A DNA stretch of 64,000 bases from CAWJPW01 sp963844845 (GCA_963844845.1 CAWJPW010000008.1:186001-250000); one strand, 5' to 3'. Positions 26,165-35,505 are shown, counted from the first letter of the stretch. Program-made: numbers and translations. The notes: generated from the sequence alone by a model not told the origin.

Positions 26165-27673
26165 TCACGGCGCCACGGCGCTCCACCGCTCGGTGGTGCC
26201 GGTTTCGAAGCCGTCGAGGAAGAGCGGGCAGACCTCCGGCAGCACCGCGCGGATCCGACCGAACCCGTACGTGTTGTTGGGCACCGCACCGGGTGCGAGC
26301 CCGCCACAGGTCTCGCTGGTGGTGAGTGGCAGCGCCGCCGCCTCGATGTCGGCCTCGATGGCATCGACGTCGCCGCGCAGACCAGGGCACGCCGAGATGA
26401 GGAGCGCAGCGAGCCCGGCGACATGGGGACCAGCCATGCTTGTGCCGGAGTCGGTGGCGTAGCCCCCGCCGGGAAACGATGAGCGCACGTTCACTCCGGG
26501 AGCGACGACCTCCGGCTTGAGACGACCGCTTCCGTCCGCCGTCACCGGGCCGCGGCTCGAGAAGCTGGCAATCGTATCCGAGGAGTCCACCGCGCCGACG
26601 CTGAAGGAAGCATCGTAGATCGCCGGGGGGTCGACGACGCTGCTGCACGTCGGCCCAGAGTTGCCCGCCGACGCCACCACCACGATACCGGCGGCCCGGA
26701 CGTTCTCTACCACCGTCCTGAGGATGTCGGGATCGGTGCAGCCCTCAGTGGGCGTGCAGACCCAGGAGTCGTTGATGACATCCGGGGCGAGGTCGGGACG
26801 CGGATTCTCGCCGGCGAGGTCGGTGGGCGCCAGGAAAAACTGAAAGCACTCGGCGTAGGTCGCCGGCGTGCCCGCCCCCTGGTCCATGTTGCGGCACCCG
26901 ATCCAGCGCGCTCCCGGCGCCATGCCAATCTGGTTGCTGCCACCGTCGTCGCCCACCATGGTGCCCATGGTGTGGGTGCCATGGCCATAGTCGTCGCACG
27001 GCACCGGTGAGTCGGCACCGCAGGAGCCGCCCCCGCTGTGGATCGCGTCGTGCCAGTTGTAGTCATGGCTGGCGGTGGCCCCGTTCCAGCCGCGGTAGGC
27101 GCTCTCGAGGGCAGGGTGCATCCAGTCGTAGCCGGTGTCCTGCCCGGCCAACACCACCCCCTGCCCGGTGGGGCCCAGCGCCCACAGGTCCGGGGCGCCC
27201 ACCATCGTGATATTCCACTCCACCGCCGTCGCCACCACTGGGGCGCGCTCAGCTACCGGCTCCGCCAGGCGCACGCGCGGGTTCGCATCCAGTCGCGCGA
27301 CGTCCGACCGGCGCGCCAGCGCCTCCACCAGCGCGCGGTCACCTCGCACCCACACCATGTTCGCCACCCAGAACGCGCGGTGGGGGACGCCGCGCGCGGT
27401 GAGGAGGCGCAGCAGTGGCGTCTGGCTGCGGCCGGCCGCCGCGCGTAACCGCTCCACCACGAGCCGGCCCCTGGCGACCTTGCCTTCGAGGCGGTCGGCA
27501 GCGCCGAGGGGGGCCTGCTCAGCGAGCACCACCAGCATCTCGGTCTGGCCGCCGCTCCCGGTGCCGTCGAGCACCGCGGGCGCCACCTTCGCGCGCCAGC
27601 CGGGCACCGCCGCCCCCGCAGTGGCGACGACAAGCGCGGCAAAAACGATGACGGTGAGGCGCAATCGCGACAT
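26165..27673 (-). CDS. Secreted subtilisin-like serine protease (S8)
   Basis: The product has 502 residues from ATG 27673 with a signal peptide (MSRLRLTVIVFAALVVATAG) and an inhibitor-I9-like propeptide (VVLAEQAPLGAADRLEGKVAR to about residue 120). The catalytic domain has Asp in VLAGQDTGYD, His in DDYGHGTHTMG, Asn in VVASAGNSGP and Ser in SGTSMAGPHVAGLAALL. Several cysteine pairs suggest disulfides in an exported enzyme. The C-terminus is CPLFLDGFETGTTERWS, a short tail recurrent in secreted proteins of related bacteria and possibly a sorting mark. A TGC-TACCGT extended -10 (hexamer 27685-27680) predicts transcription starting exactly at this ATG. The ATG at 27679 with AAGGTG upstream is the alternative start. 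Confidence 0.92.
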   Translation of the reverse strand: MSRLRLTVIVFAALVVATAGAAVPGWRAKVAPAVLDGTGSGGQTEMLVVLAEQAPLGAADRLEGKVARGRLVVERLRAAAGRSQTPLLRLLTARGVPHRAFWVANMVWVRGDRALVEALARRSDVARLDANPRVRLAEPVAERAPVVATAVEWNITMVGAPDLWALGPTGQGVVLAGQDTGYDWMHPALESAYRGWNGATASHDYNWHDAIHSGGGSCGADSPVPCDDYGHGTHTMGTMVGDDGGSNQIGMAPGARWIGCRNMDQGAGTPATYAECFQFFLAPTDLAGENPRPDLAPDVINDSWVCTPTEGCTDPDILRTVVENVRAAGIVVVASAGNSGPTCSSVVDPPAIYDASFSVGAVDSSDTIASFSSRGPVTADGSGRLKPEVVAPGVNVRSSFPGGGYATDSGTSMAGPHVAGLAALLISACPGLRGDVDAIEADIEAAALPLTTSETCGGLAPGAVPNNTYGFGRIRAVLPEVCPLFLDGFETGTTERWSAVAP

Positions 27674-27759
27674 CGCCATACGGTAGCACCTTTGCGACCC
27701 GGCGTCTCCCTCGAATCCGGTCCGAGGTCTTCGCCCTCGCGCTGCTAGAATGCGCCGGA
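27673..27759. promoter_or_regulatory. Divergent leaderless-type promoters (subtilase / glycosyltransferase)
   Basis: Two extended -10 elements point outwards from one 85-base gap: TGC-TACCGT on the minus strand (27685-27680, leader 0 nt to ATG 27673) and TGC-TAGAAT on the plus strand (27746-27751, leader 1 nt to ATG 27759). No clear -35 hexamer is visible for either, which is compatible with extended -10 promoters. Confidence 0.6.
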
Positions 27760-28745
27760 TGAGCGCAGGCCGACCGACCGAGCTGGAGCGTCTGAGCGTT
27801 GTGATCGTCGTCGGCGACCGGCGCGACCGGCTCCGCGGGTGCCTCGAGGGCCTCCTGGAGCAGAGCGACGAAGCCGAGCTCGAGATTCTGGTGCAGGATC
27901 TCGGGAGCCCGTCCGCGCCGCCGGTGCCGTTCGCCGGCCACCCTGCGGTTCGCGTCACCGAGCTGGGGTCTGCGACCTCCTTCGCCGCCGCCCGCACCGC
28001 CGGCATTCGTACGGCTCGAGGCGACGTCGTGGCCTTCGTCGAGGAGCACGTCCAGGTGTGCCCGGGCTGGGCCCGCGCGCTGCTCGAGGCGCACGGGCGC
28101 GGCTGGGACGGTGTCGGCCCGCGGGTGGAGAACGGCAACCCGGGGCTCGGCCGCGCCGATCTCACCGGGATCATGAGCTACGGCCGGTTCGCGCACCAGG
28201 TACGGGAAGAGGAGACCCAGCTCATCCCCGGCCAGAACTCCTCCTACCGCCGCGAGGTCCTGCTCGCTCTCGGTGACGACCTCGAGCGCCTGCTGGCCTC
28301 CGACAACGCCCTCATCCAGCGCCTCGTCGCCGACGGTCACCGCCTCGCCATCGTGCCCACTGCGCGCATCCGCCACCTCAACGAGGGCACCCTCGGCAGC
28401 GTCGTCCGCGGTTATTTCCTCTACCACCGCCTCTACGGCCACCTGCGCGCCGCCGAGCGCTCATGGCCGTGGTGGCGGCGGCTGGCGTACGTGGTGCTGA
28501 CGCCGGTGATCCCTCTCTACTACCTCGCTCACACCCAGGCCTTCCTCGCCCGCCACAACCCCCCGCTGCGGCGGACCCTGCTGCGCGGCGCCCACCTGGT
28601 GTACCTCGCCCAGCTCGCCGGTGCCACGGGCCAGGCGGTGGGGCTGCTCCTGGGCCCCGGCAACGCCGAGGCGGCATTCACCCGCTACGAGTGCACCGAG
28701 GAGAGACCCCTGCCGGCGGCGGAGAGCGCGGGCCATGCCGCCTGA
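27759..28745 (+). CDS. Family 2 glycosyltransferase (first of pair)
   Basis: The product has 328 residues from ATG 27759. The first of the two in-frame ATGs (27750) lies inside the predicted -10, so the second is preferred. It has a GT-A fold: LSVVIVVGDRRDRLRGCLEGLLEQ at the nucleotide-binding N-terminus, AARTAGIRTARGDVVAFVEEHVQVCPGW in place of the usual DxD strand (here EEH, a variant), and ASDNALIQRLVADGHRL. A C-terminal hydrophobic region (about 230-260) suggests membrane association. It transfers a sugar in surface polysaccharide or glycan assembly; donor and acceptor are unknown. It overlaps the next glycosyltransferase gene by 11 bases. Confidence 0.85.
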   Translation: MSAGRPTELERLSVVIVVGDRRDRLRGCLEGLLEQSDEAELEILVQDLGSPSAPPVPFAGHPAVRVTELGSATSFAAARTAGIRTARGDVVAFVEEHVQVCPGWARALLEAHGRGWDGVGPRVENGNPGLGRADLTGIMSYGRFAHQVREEETQLIPGQNSSYRREVLLALGDDLERLLASDNALIQRLVADGHRLAIVPTARIRHLNEGTLGSVVRGYFLYHRLYGHLRAAERSWPWWRRLAYVVLTPVIPLYYLAHTQAFLARHNPPLRRTLLRGAHLVYLAQLAGATGQAVGLLLGPGNAEAAFTRYECTEERPLPAAESAGHAA

Positions 28746-29658
28746 GCTCTCGGTGGTGATACCGGCCTATCGCTCGACCGCGACCCTGGGCGGCTGCCTG
28801 ACGGCGTTGCGCGGCCAGGATCACCCCTCCTTCGAGGTGGTGGTGGTGGACTCGAGCCCCGACGACGCGAGCACCCGCATGGTCCAGGAGGGCTTTCCGG
28901 AGGTGCGCTTCGAGCACTCGACTCGGCGCCTCCTGCCGCACGAGGCCCGCAACCGCGCGGTGGACCTCGCCGGGGGACAGCTCCTCGTCTTCACCGATCC
29001 CGACATCTACCCGCATCCCGGCTGGCTCACGGCCCTCGTTACCGCCCATGCCCGCCACGGAGGACTGGTCTCCGGCGCCTTGACCTGTCACGGAGGGCGC
29101 TGGTTGGACGTCGGCATCCACCTGTGCAAGTTCAGTAAGTGGTTGCCGGGCGGCAGCGTGAGGCCGGTCGACATGGGCCCCACCGCAGCCCTGCTCTGCC
29201 CGCGGAGGGTGTACGACGAGCTTGGCGGCTTCCGCGGCGACCACTTTCTCGGCGATGCGTTGTTCAGCTGGGAGGCGCGGCGGCGCGGACACACGGTTTG
29301 GCTGGTGCCCGGTGCGGTGGCCGAGCACCACCACGTCGAGGGCTTCCTGGGCTTTCTTCGCGAGCGTCTGACCCGGGGTGTACTCTTCGGAAGCCTCCGG
29401 ATGGAGTGGGAGCGGTTTGGGCGTGCCAGAGCCCTCGCTCTGATCCTCGGCTCGATCCTGCCCCTGCGCCTGGCCAGCAATCTCGCCCACTGCGCCCGGC
29501 ACAGCCTGCGGGGCCACCGCTTCGGCGACTTTCTCATCACACTGCCGGTGGTGACCGCCGGGTTTCAGGCGTCGCTCCTGGGCGAGGCCTGGGGCTGTGC
29601 CCGCAGCCTCGCGCGCCGCGCCCGCCGAGAGGTCACCGGCCCTCGTGAGGCCGGCTGA
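28735..29658 (+). CDS. Family 2 glycosyltransferase (second of pair)
   Basis: The 307-residue product has a canonical GT2 start (LSVVIPAYRSTATLGGCLTAL, FEVVVVDSSPDD), the ribose/metal-binding acidic motif in LLVFTDPDIYPHPGW, and the ED-equivalent region FLGDALFSWEARRRGH. The C-terminal third contains hydrophobic stretches likely to bind the membrane. The start codon lies inside the end of the preceding gene, so the two are translationally coupled. Together with the downstream GT4 gene this makes a three-gene glycan assembly unit. Confidence 0.87.
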   Translation: MPPELSVVIPAYRSTATLGGCLTALRGQDHPSFEVVVVDSSPDDASTRMVQEGFPEVRFEHSTRRLLPHEARNRAVDLAGGQLLVFTDPDIYPHPGWLTALVTAHARHGGLVSGALTCHGGRWLDVGIHLCKFSKWLPGGSVRPVDMGPTAALLCPRRVYDELGGFRGDHFLGDALFSWEARRRGHTVWLVPGAVAEHHHVEGFLGFLRERLTRGVLFGSLRMEWERFGRARALALILGSILPLRLASNLAHCARHSLRGHRFGDFLITLPVVTAGFQASLLGEAWGCARSLARRARREVTGPREAG

Positions 29659-29660
29659 CG

Positions 29661-30875
29661 ATGACCGACCCGCTCCGCGTCCTGGTGGTCGCCACCAAGC
29701 CGCCCTGGCCGCCGGTGGGCGGCGGCAACGCCATTCTCCACAGCCTCCTCGAGGCCCTCGCCGCGCGCGGCGTCGCCCTCACCGTGCTGGCGCCTACCGG
29801 CTCCGTCCCCGTCAGCGGAGACGAACCCGGCTACCAGCTGCACACGGTCTCCGCGGCACCGGCGGGCTGGCTGAGGGCCGGGGCCGCCCTTCTCACCGGC
29901 GCCTCCGTGACCATGACGCGCTACCGTCTCGAGCCCCTGGCGGCGGCGGTGGAGAGGCTGGTGTCCGAGCTCGAGCCGGACGTCATCCACCTCGAGCAGG
30001 TGCAGCTGGCGTGGCTCATTCCCCTCTTCGCCGGGCGCACACCGGTCCTCCTGCGGCAGCAGAATGTGGAGTCCGACCTGACTCGGCGCTACGCGCGGAT
30101 CTGCTCGCCGCTCACCTCCCTGCTTCTGGGCCTCGAGGCACGCCGCCTGGCCCGAGCTGAGGCGCACGCCTGCGCTGCTGCCGACCTGGTGGCGGCGATC
30201 TCGGAGCACGACGCCGCCGCCCTCGCGGCCATGGCCCCCGGCGCCCGGATTCGCGTCCTGCCGCCGGCCTGGGCTCCCACCGTCCCGCTGCAGCCACCGC
30301 CTCGCTTAGCGGGCGACCCTCCGATCGTCTGCCTGGGTTCCTTCGACTGGCGCCCCAACCGCGACGGCGCGCTGTGGTTCCTCCGCCGCGTCTGGCCGCG
30401 AGTGGCCGAGGCCCTCCCCGGCGCGGTGCTCCACCTCGCCGGACCCGGCTCGTCGAGCCTACGACCCGCCGGGACCCGCGTCACCCGTCACGGCCTCGTG
30501 GCCTCGCCCTCCGAGCTGGCCGACCCGCGGGCAGTGGTGGTCGCGCCGGTGCGCGTCGCTTCCGGCATCCGCGTCCGCCTCCTCGAGGCCTGGTCCTTCG
30601 GCGTACCCGCGGTCACCACCAGCCAGGGCGGCGCCGGTCTCGTGGAGGACGACGGCGACGGCGCGCTCCTGGCCGACGACCCCGCAGCCTTTGCCGCCGC
30701 CGTGGTCCGGCTTGGACGCGAGCCCGCCCTGCGCCGCGCCCTGGCGGAGCGAGGACGTCAACGCCTGGCGGAGTTTGCCGCACCGGCGGTGGCCGAGCGC
30801 GCGCTCGAGCTCTATGCCGAGGCGGCCGGTCTCGTGGTGGGCGCCACTCAACCGCGGCGGGCCCGCAGCAGCTGA
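29661..30875 (+). CDS. Family 4 glycosyltransferase (GT-B)
   Basis: The 404-residue product has a Gly-rich donor-independent loop (TKPPWPPVGGGNAILHSLLEAL), the interdomain region HLEQVQLAWLIPLF, and a C-terminal Rossmann domain (IVCLGSFDWRPNRDGALWFL, VVVAPVRVASGIRVRLLEAWSFGVPAVTTSQGGAGL) with the family's E-x7-E region. It retains the configuration of the sugar it transfers and probably acts at the inner membrane on lipid-linked glycan. It starts two bases after the preceding stop and converges with the flippase gene, overlapping its end by 28 bases. Confidence 0.88.
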   Translation: MTDPLRVLVVATKPPWPPVGGGNAILHSLLEALAARGVALTVLAPTGSVPVSGDEPGYQLHTVSAAPAGWLRAGAALLTGASVTMTRYRLEPLAAAVERLVSELEPDVIHLEQVQLAWLIPLFAGRTPVLLRQQNVESDLTRRYARICSPLTSLLLGLEARRLARAEAHACAAADLVAAISEHDAAALAAMAPGARIRVLPPAWAPTVPLQPPPRLAGDPPIVCLGSFDWRPNRDGALWFLRRVWPRVAEALPGAVLHLAGPGSSSLRPAGTRVTRHGLVASPSELADPRAVVVAPVRVASGIRVRLLEAWSFGVPAVTTSQGGAGLVEDDGDGALLADDPAAFAAAVVRLGREPALRRALAERGRQRLAEFAAPAVAERALELYAEAAGLVVGATQPRRARSS

Positions 30876-32335
30876 CCCAGCGAGCCGCCGGAGCGGTGCC
30901 ACAACAGGGCGGCACCGAGCCCGCCCGCCGCCGCAGCGGCCACCGCCGACCAACTCCCCGGCAGCTCCCTGCCGGCGACGGCCGCCGCCCCGACCAGCAC
31001 GAGCGCGGTCGCCACCACGCCCGGAGCCGAAGCGCCAAAACCTCCCAGCCGAACGCGCCGACGCAGCAGCAGAGCCAGAACCACCAGCCGCCCCACCACC
31101 GCCAGGGCGAGCCCGGCGGCGGTTCCCAGGGCCCCAAAGCAGACGGTGAGCAGCGCCATGGCCGCGCCTCCGGCGACCAGCACGCCGGTCCGCAGCAGGG
31201 CCACGGTACGAGCGTGGCCCGCCGCCACCAGGGTGAGGTCCTGGTAGCCGAGGAGAGACTCGGCAAGAAAGGAGAGCGCCAGCACGCGGAGGACCTCTCC
31301 GGCCGGCAGGTAGGGAACGCCTGCCAGGAGCACCACCAGCTGCTGCGGTACCGCCAGGCACATGCTCAACGGCAGCCACACCAGCGCCAGGGTGAGAAGG
31401 CGGGCGTGATGGTAGGCGCCGGCCAACGCACGCTCATCACCACGCCGATGCGCCGCCGAGGCCATGGGCAGGTAGCCGTGCGCGCCCGCCGCCCCGAGCA
31501 TCCGCAGCGCCCGGAGCAGGCCCTTGGCGATACCGTAGAAACCGACCTGCGCCGGGCTCGCCAACAGCCCCACCACGCCCATGTCGAGCCACTGGTCGGT
31601 CTGGCCGAGGACCTCGAGGACCGCGAACGGGCGTAGCGAGCCCACCAGACCGCGGTCGCGCCGCCGCCGCCCGCGCCCGAACCAGCCCCGGCGAACCGCG
31701 TGGAGGGCGAAGAGGCCTTCGGCCGCCACGCTGCCGGCGGCGAAGGCCAGAGCGAAGACCAGCACTGAGCCGCCCGCCAGGGCGGCGAGCGCCACCGCGG
31801 CGGCACGCAGCAGCCCACCGCCGCCGTCACGCAGCAGAGCACGGCCGGCAACCTCGCCAAAACCGCGGCAGGCGCCCAGCACCGCGAGCCCCACCGGCAG
31901 AGCCAATGCCACCGGCCACACCCCGAGCAACCCCCATCCCAACAGGCCCCACGCCGGCGGCAGCAGCCCGGCCGCCTCGACCATGGCGAGCCCGGCCGCG
32001 GCCAGCGCCACCGCGGCGCCGCCACCCACTGCCGCGGCCACGAGCAGGGCGGTGCGGGCACTGGCCTGGGCCTCCTCCTCGGCTCCGGCGGCGCGCAAGG
32101 CTGCCACCCGGTGCGCGGTGGCGGGGTTCAGACCGAGGCTGGCGATACCGCCCAGCGCCGAGGCCAGCGCCACCGCCAGCAGCAGCATGCCGAGCTCGGC
32201 CGGCGCCAGTGCGCGGGCCATGATGACCCGGGCGAGGAGGGTCCCCACCAGGGCGGCAACGCTGCCGGCGACCACCGCCAGGGTGGAGCCGACGAGGTCC
32301 TGGCTTCCGCGGGCTCCGTCGCCGGTCTCAGGCAC
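30848..32335 (-). CDS. Polysaccharide flippase-like membrane protein (MOP superfamily)
   Basis: The product has 495 residues from GTG 32335, which overlaps the stop of the CDF gene, so the two are coupled. About 12-14 hydrophobic helices span the length. The N-terminal GSTLAVVAGSVAALVGTLLARVIMARALAPAELGM, with GLNPATAHRVAALRAAG after it, is typical of Wzx/MurJ-like oligosaccharide flippases. It would flip lipid-linked glycans across the inner membrane, consistent with the three glycosyltransferase genes converging on it. The start was set by overlap and by where the hydrophobic region begins; an upstream extension would be shadow sequence. Confidence 0.83.
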   Translation of the reverse strand: MPETGDGARGSQDLVGSTLAVVAGSVAALVGTLLARVIMARALAPAELGMLLLAVALASALGGIASLGLNPATAHRVAALRAAGAEEEAQASARTALLVAAAVGGGAAVALAAAGLAMVEAAGLLPPAWGLLGWGLLGVWPVALALPVGLAVLGACRGFGEVAGRALLRDGGGGLLRAAAVALAALAGGSVLVFALAFAAGSVAAEGLFALHAVRRGWFGRGRRRRDRGLVGSLRPFAVLEVLGQTDQWLDMGVVGLLASPAQVGFYGIAKGLLRALRMLGAAGAHGYLPMASAAHRRGDERALAGAYHHARLLTLALVWLPLSMCLAVPQQLVVLLAGVPYLPAGEVLRVLALSFLAESLLGYQDLTLVAAGHARTVALLRTGVLVAGGAAMALLTVCFGALGTAAGLALAVVGRLVVLALLLRRRVRLGGFGASAPGVVATALVLVGAAAVAGRELPGSWSAVAAAAAGGLGAALLWHRSGGSLGQLLRARRG

Positions 32336-33236
32336 GGGGCGCCGAGCCGCACTGGATCTGGTGCAGGGCGGTGCGAGGTTCCACCTGGATGGTGGAGTGC
32401 CCGATGGCGAACTCCTCATCCAAGGTCGAGCGCAGACGGACGAGGAGGTCGGGGGGCGCCTCCGGACCGGCTACCACGTGGGCCGAGAGGGCCACGAACC
32501 CCGAGGTAATGGTCCACACGTGGAGGTCGTGGACGCCGTCCACCCCGCGCACCCGGGTGAGCGCTGCCGCCACCTCGTCGAGGTCGATGTGCGAGGGGGT
32601 CCCCTCCATGAGCACGTTGACCGCCTCTCTGAGCAAGCCCCACGACGAGAGCAGGACCAGGGCCCCGATGAGCACCGAGGCCAGCGGGTCCGCCCACCCC
32701 CAGCCGAACGCCCAGATGAGCGCGCCGGCGGCCATCGCCTGCACGCTGCCCAGGGTGTCAGCGAGAACGTGGAGCCAGACCCCACGCACATTGAGGTTGT
32801 CCTCACGCCCGCCGTGCAGGATTGAGAGGCTCACGAGGTTGACCACGAGCCCGCCCGCGGCCACCGCCAGCATCGGTCCGCCCTGCACCGCGTGGGGGGT
32901 GTGGAAGCGCTGCCAGGCCTCCACGAAGATGAACACCGAGATCGCCACCAGGGTGCCGGCGTTGGCCAGAGCGGCGAGGATCTCGGCACGGTGGTAGCCG
33001 AAGGTGCGCCGCGCCGAGTGCGGCCGGCGGGCGAGGCGCACGGCGACCAGCGAGAGTGCGAGGGCGCCGGCATCCGAGAACATGTGCCCGGCGTCGGCGA
33101 GCAGCGCCAGGGAGCCGGTGAGCCAGCCGCCGACGATCTCCGCTGCCATGTAGGTGAGCGCGAGGGCCAGCGTCGCCCCCAGCCGGCGCGTGTTCCGGGC
33201 TCCAGCCTCCTCGTTGGCGTGGGCGTGGCTCGCCAC
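32328..33236 (-). CDS. Cation diffusion facilitator (CDF) zinc/cobalt/cadmium exporter
   Basis: The 302-residue product has an N-terminal His pair (SHAHAN), six transmembrane helices and the paired HxxxD metal sites in helices 2 and 5 (LADAGHMFSDAGALALSL and WLHVLADTLGSVQAM). The cytoplasmic C-terminal ferredoxin-like domain is intact (VDGVHDLHVWTITSGFVALSAHVV). It exports divalent metals by proton antiport, by analogy with CzcD/ZitB. The start is GTG with GGAGGAG five bases upstream. It is the first gene of a two-gene unit with the flippase, an unusual pairing. Confidence 0.92.
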   Translation of the reverse strand: MASHAHANEEAGARNTRRLGATLALALTYMAAEIVGGWLTGSLALLADAGHMFSDAGALALSLVAVRLARRPHSARRTFGYHRAEILAALANAGTLVAISVFIFVEAWQRFHTPHAVQGGPMLAVAAGGLVVNLVSLSILHGGREDNLNVRGVWLHVLADTLGSVQAMAAGALIWAFGWGWADPLASVLIGALVLLSSWGLLREAVNVLMEGTPSHIDLDEVAAALTRVRGVDGVHDLHVWTITSGFVALSAHVVAGPEAPPDLLVRLRSTLDEEFAIGHSTIQVEPRTALHQIQCGSAPRA

Positions 33237-33825
33237 CTCGCTCCTCCGGCCCCCATTGTGCGCGAAACGTCCCGACGTTCAAAGGACCGGAGGTCCCAAG
33301 GCGCCGAACCTCGGCCCCGGTCGCGGCGCCGGCCCCGGACACCGCGTCGGCTCCTGATGCTCCCAACCCCGGCTCCCGGGCGGCGGCCTTGCCGCCGCCC
33401 GTCGGCGCGGCCCCGGGGGCGGCAACGGCACACGCAGGCAGACGGCAGCACGGCCGTCCCCGGGCCCTGCGCCGAGTCGCCTCCCTGGTCGCTCGGAGCA
33501 AGTACTCCGAACGCCAAGGGCCGTGGGAGCCCCCCATGACGTTTCCCGCGAACGCCCTCCCGGCGAGGAAGCGCTCCCGGGAAAGCGTCATGGACGGCAC
33601 GCCCGCCGGAGGACACCTTCTCCGGAGGACACCTGCTCCGCGGCGGTATCGGACGCGGCCGCGGTCCCCGTCCCGGCCCCGGACGCTGTCAATGGCACCG
33701 GCGCGCGGACGTGCCGACCGGGGACCTCCTCCGACCTTGCCAGGAGGAGACCGGGCGTGCGAGACTACCCGCGCTCGACGATGGCGAGAAGCGACTGCCG
33801 CGCAGGCGCATGGGACACATACGGG
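33237..33825. other. 589-base interval holding intergenic repeat copy A1
   Basis: No gene is supported here. Most of the interval is the dispersed repeat described as A1 (about 33311-33695). The last 130 bases precede the arylsulfotransferase-like gene. They contain an alternative in-frame ATG at 33781 but no -10 that I trust. Confidence 0.6.
33311..33695 (+). repeat. Dispersed intergenic repeat A, copy 1
   Basis: This block is closely similar to the reverse complement of about 39298-39662. Shared landmarks in order are CTGATGCTCCC, CCGGCTCCCGGGCGGC, CGTCGGCGCGGCCCCGGGGG, GGCAGACGGCAGCACGGCCG, a 56-base hairpin (33536-33591) bounded by ATGACG and CGTCAT, and GTCATGGACGGCACG. The flanks are GGCC-rich near-repeats. 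The copies differ by scattered substitutions and short indels rather than by codon pattern. Confidence 0.8.
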
Positions 33826-35505
33826 ATGACACGAGTACTCCACGCCGTAGCCGCCACGGCCCTCCTGGCCGGGCTACTCTTCATGACCGCCGGCTGCCGA
33901 CCGGGTGCAGGCACGCAGGTCGGTATCGCCCCACCCGACGACAGCCTCGAGCAGGGCGATACCCGCCACGAGGCCCTCGCCGATGCGGACGTCGGCAAGT
34001 GGATCACGGTTTGCGAGCCGGAGGCCTGCTTCAACGGCTATACGCTCGCGCTCTTCCGCCGCCGGATCCCCATGCTGGTCGACCTCAACGGTCGGATCGT
34101 GCACTCATGGCCTCGAGTCCGCGCGGTGGCGCGTACCCGGCTCAACCCGGACGGAACCCTCACGGTCGACGGTGTCGACAACTACCTCAAGGAGTACTCG
34201 TGGGGCGGCCGGCTCGACTGGTACTACCGCCCGGCCAACGAGGAGGATCTCCTCCACCACGACTTCTTTCGTCTCGCCAACGGCAACTACCTGCTCCTCC
34301 TACACGAGGCACCGGGTCGGCTCGACAAGCTGATCGAGGTCGACCGCTCGAAGCGGGTGGTGTGGTCGTGGCGGATTGCCGACCACCTCGGCGTCGACTT
34401 ACCGCAGGCCGATCGCTCGTCGCACGACCCGACCCACTGCAACTCGGTGCAGGAGCTACCGCCCAACCCGCACTTCGCCGCCGGCGACGAGCGCTTCCGC
34501 CCCGGCAACATCCTGGTAAGCGCGCGCAACCTCAACTGCATCTTCGTCATCGACCGTGAGACCGGCAAGGTGGCCTGGCGCTACGAGGACAGCCTCGACT
34601 ACCAGCACGAGGCCCGCATGATCGCCTCCGGAAACGTGGGAGAAGGCCTCATCGTCGTCTTCGATAACGGCTACAACAACCGCGAGGCCTACCGGCGATC
34701 ATCGGTCCTCGCCATCGACCCGGTGGAGCGCCGCGTGGTGTGGCGCTACGCCGCCGATGGGTTCTTCTCCTCGGTCGCCGGCACCGCCCAGCCGCTACCC
34801 AACGGCAACGCGCTGATCAGCTCGAGCCAGGGCGGGCGCATCTTCGAGATCACGACCCAGGGGCACGTCGTGTGGCAGCTCGAGCCGCCCTACCTGCCCA
34901 TGCGCGCGCGCCGCTACCCGGCGGACTACTGTCCGCAGCTCGAGCGCCTCAAGCCCCAGCCCCTCCACGCCGTCGCCCGCTCCGACACGCGCCCGTTCAT
35001 CGACCAGGAGCTGTACGCCTACACCCTCCCCGAGGAGCACCAGACGATCAGGGACTTCCACGGCAAGACCCGGAGGCTGGTACGGGAGCCCTCGAGCTGC
35101 CGCGTGCTGTGGCTGCCCCCCAGGCCGCAGATGGTCCTCGCCTACGGTCTCGACGCGGGACCGTTGGGGCCCGCCAGCGTGAAGGGTCTCTTCCGCGCCA
35201 CCCTCGAGCCGCTCGCCGGAGGCAGGCTTCGGGTGCTGCTCGACGACGAGGTCGACTCGTCCGATCAGGAGCTCTGGCGGGAGCGCAGCATCCTTCTCGA
35301 CGGTCTCGGCTACCAGAAGGTCCGGCTCTGCCTGGACGCCCGTTGGGAGGGCGACCTCGGCGAGCGGCAAGGCGACCGCATCGTACGCTGGCAGAGCCCG
35401 TGGGTCGGCAGCCGGGTCAAGCCCAAGCCGACGCCGGAGCCCGAGCTCGACCGCGAGCGCAAGCTCCGCGCCCAGCAGCTCAAGACCATCGGCTACCTGC
35501 AGTAG
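33826..35505 (+). CDS. Arylsulfotransferase-like (ASST-family) lipoprotein
   Basis: The 559-residue product has a lipoprotein signal (hydrophobic to residue 20, lipobox MTAGC) and a beta-propeller resembling arylsulfate sulfotransferases. It contains MLVDLNGRIVHSWP, NYLLLLHEAP, DPTHCNSVQELP, GNILVSARNLNCIFVIDRETGKVAWRY, DYQHEARMI and FFSSVAGTAQPLPNGNALIS. ASSTs move sulfate between phenolic donors and acceptors using a His nucleophile. Candidate His residues are present (DPTHCN, QHEA), but I cannot assign the catalytic one. It is convergent with a sulfatase-fold lipoprotein, and both end in a similar LKTxGYL tail. The start was chosen for the clean signal peptide. Confidence 0.75.
   Translation: MTRVLHAVAATALLAGLLFMTAGCRPGAGTQVGIAPPDDSLEQGDTRHEALADADVGKWITVCEPEACFNGYTLALFRRRIPMLVDLNGRIVHSWPRVRAVARTRLNPDGTLTVDGVDNYLKEYSWGGRLDWYYRPANEEDLLHHDFFRLANGNYLLLLHEAPGRLDKLIEVDRSKRVVWSWRIADHLGVDLPQADRSSHDPTHCNSVQELPPNPHFAAGDERFRPGNILVSARNLNCIFVIDRETGKVAWRYEDSLDYQHEARMIASGNVGEGLIVVFDNGYNNREAYRRSSVLAIDPVERRVVWRYAADGFFSSVAGTAQPLPNGNALISSSQGGRIFEITTQGHVVWQLEPPYLPMRARRYPADYCPQLERLKPQPLHAVARSDTRPFIDQELYAYTLPEEHQTIRDFHGKTRRLVREPSSCRVLWLPPRPQMVLAYGLDAGPLGPASVKGLFRATLEPLAGGRLRVLLDDEVDSSDQELWRERSILLDGLGYQKVRLCLDARWEGDLGERQGDRIVRWQSPWVGSRVKPKPTPEPELDRERKLRAQQLKTIGYLQ

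Noticed and set aside
33523..33825. Extended N-terminus for the arylsulfotransferase-like protein running through repeat A1
   Set aside because: The extension is encoded by the repeat and would bury the lipoprotein signal peptide.
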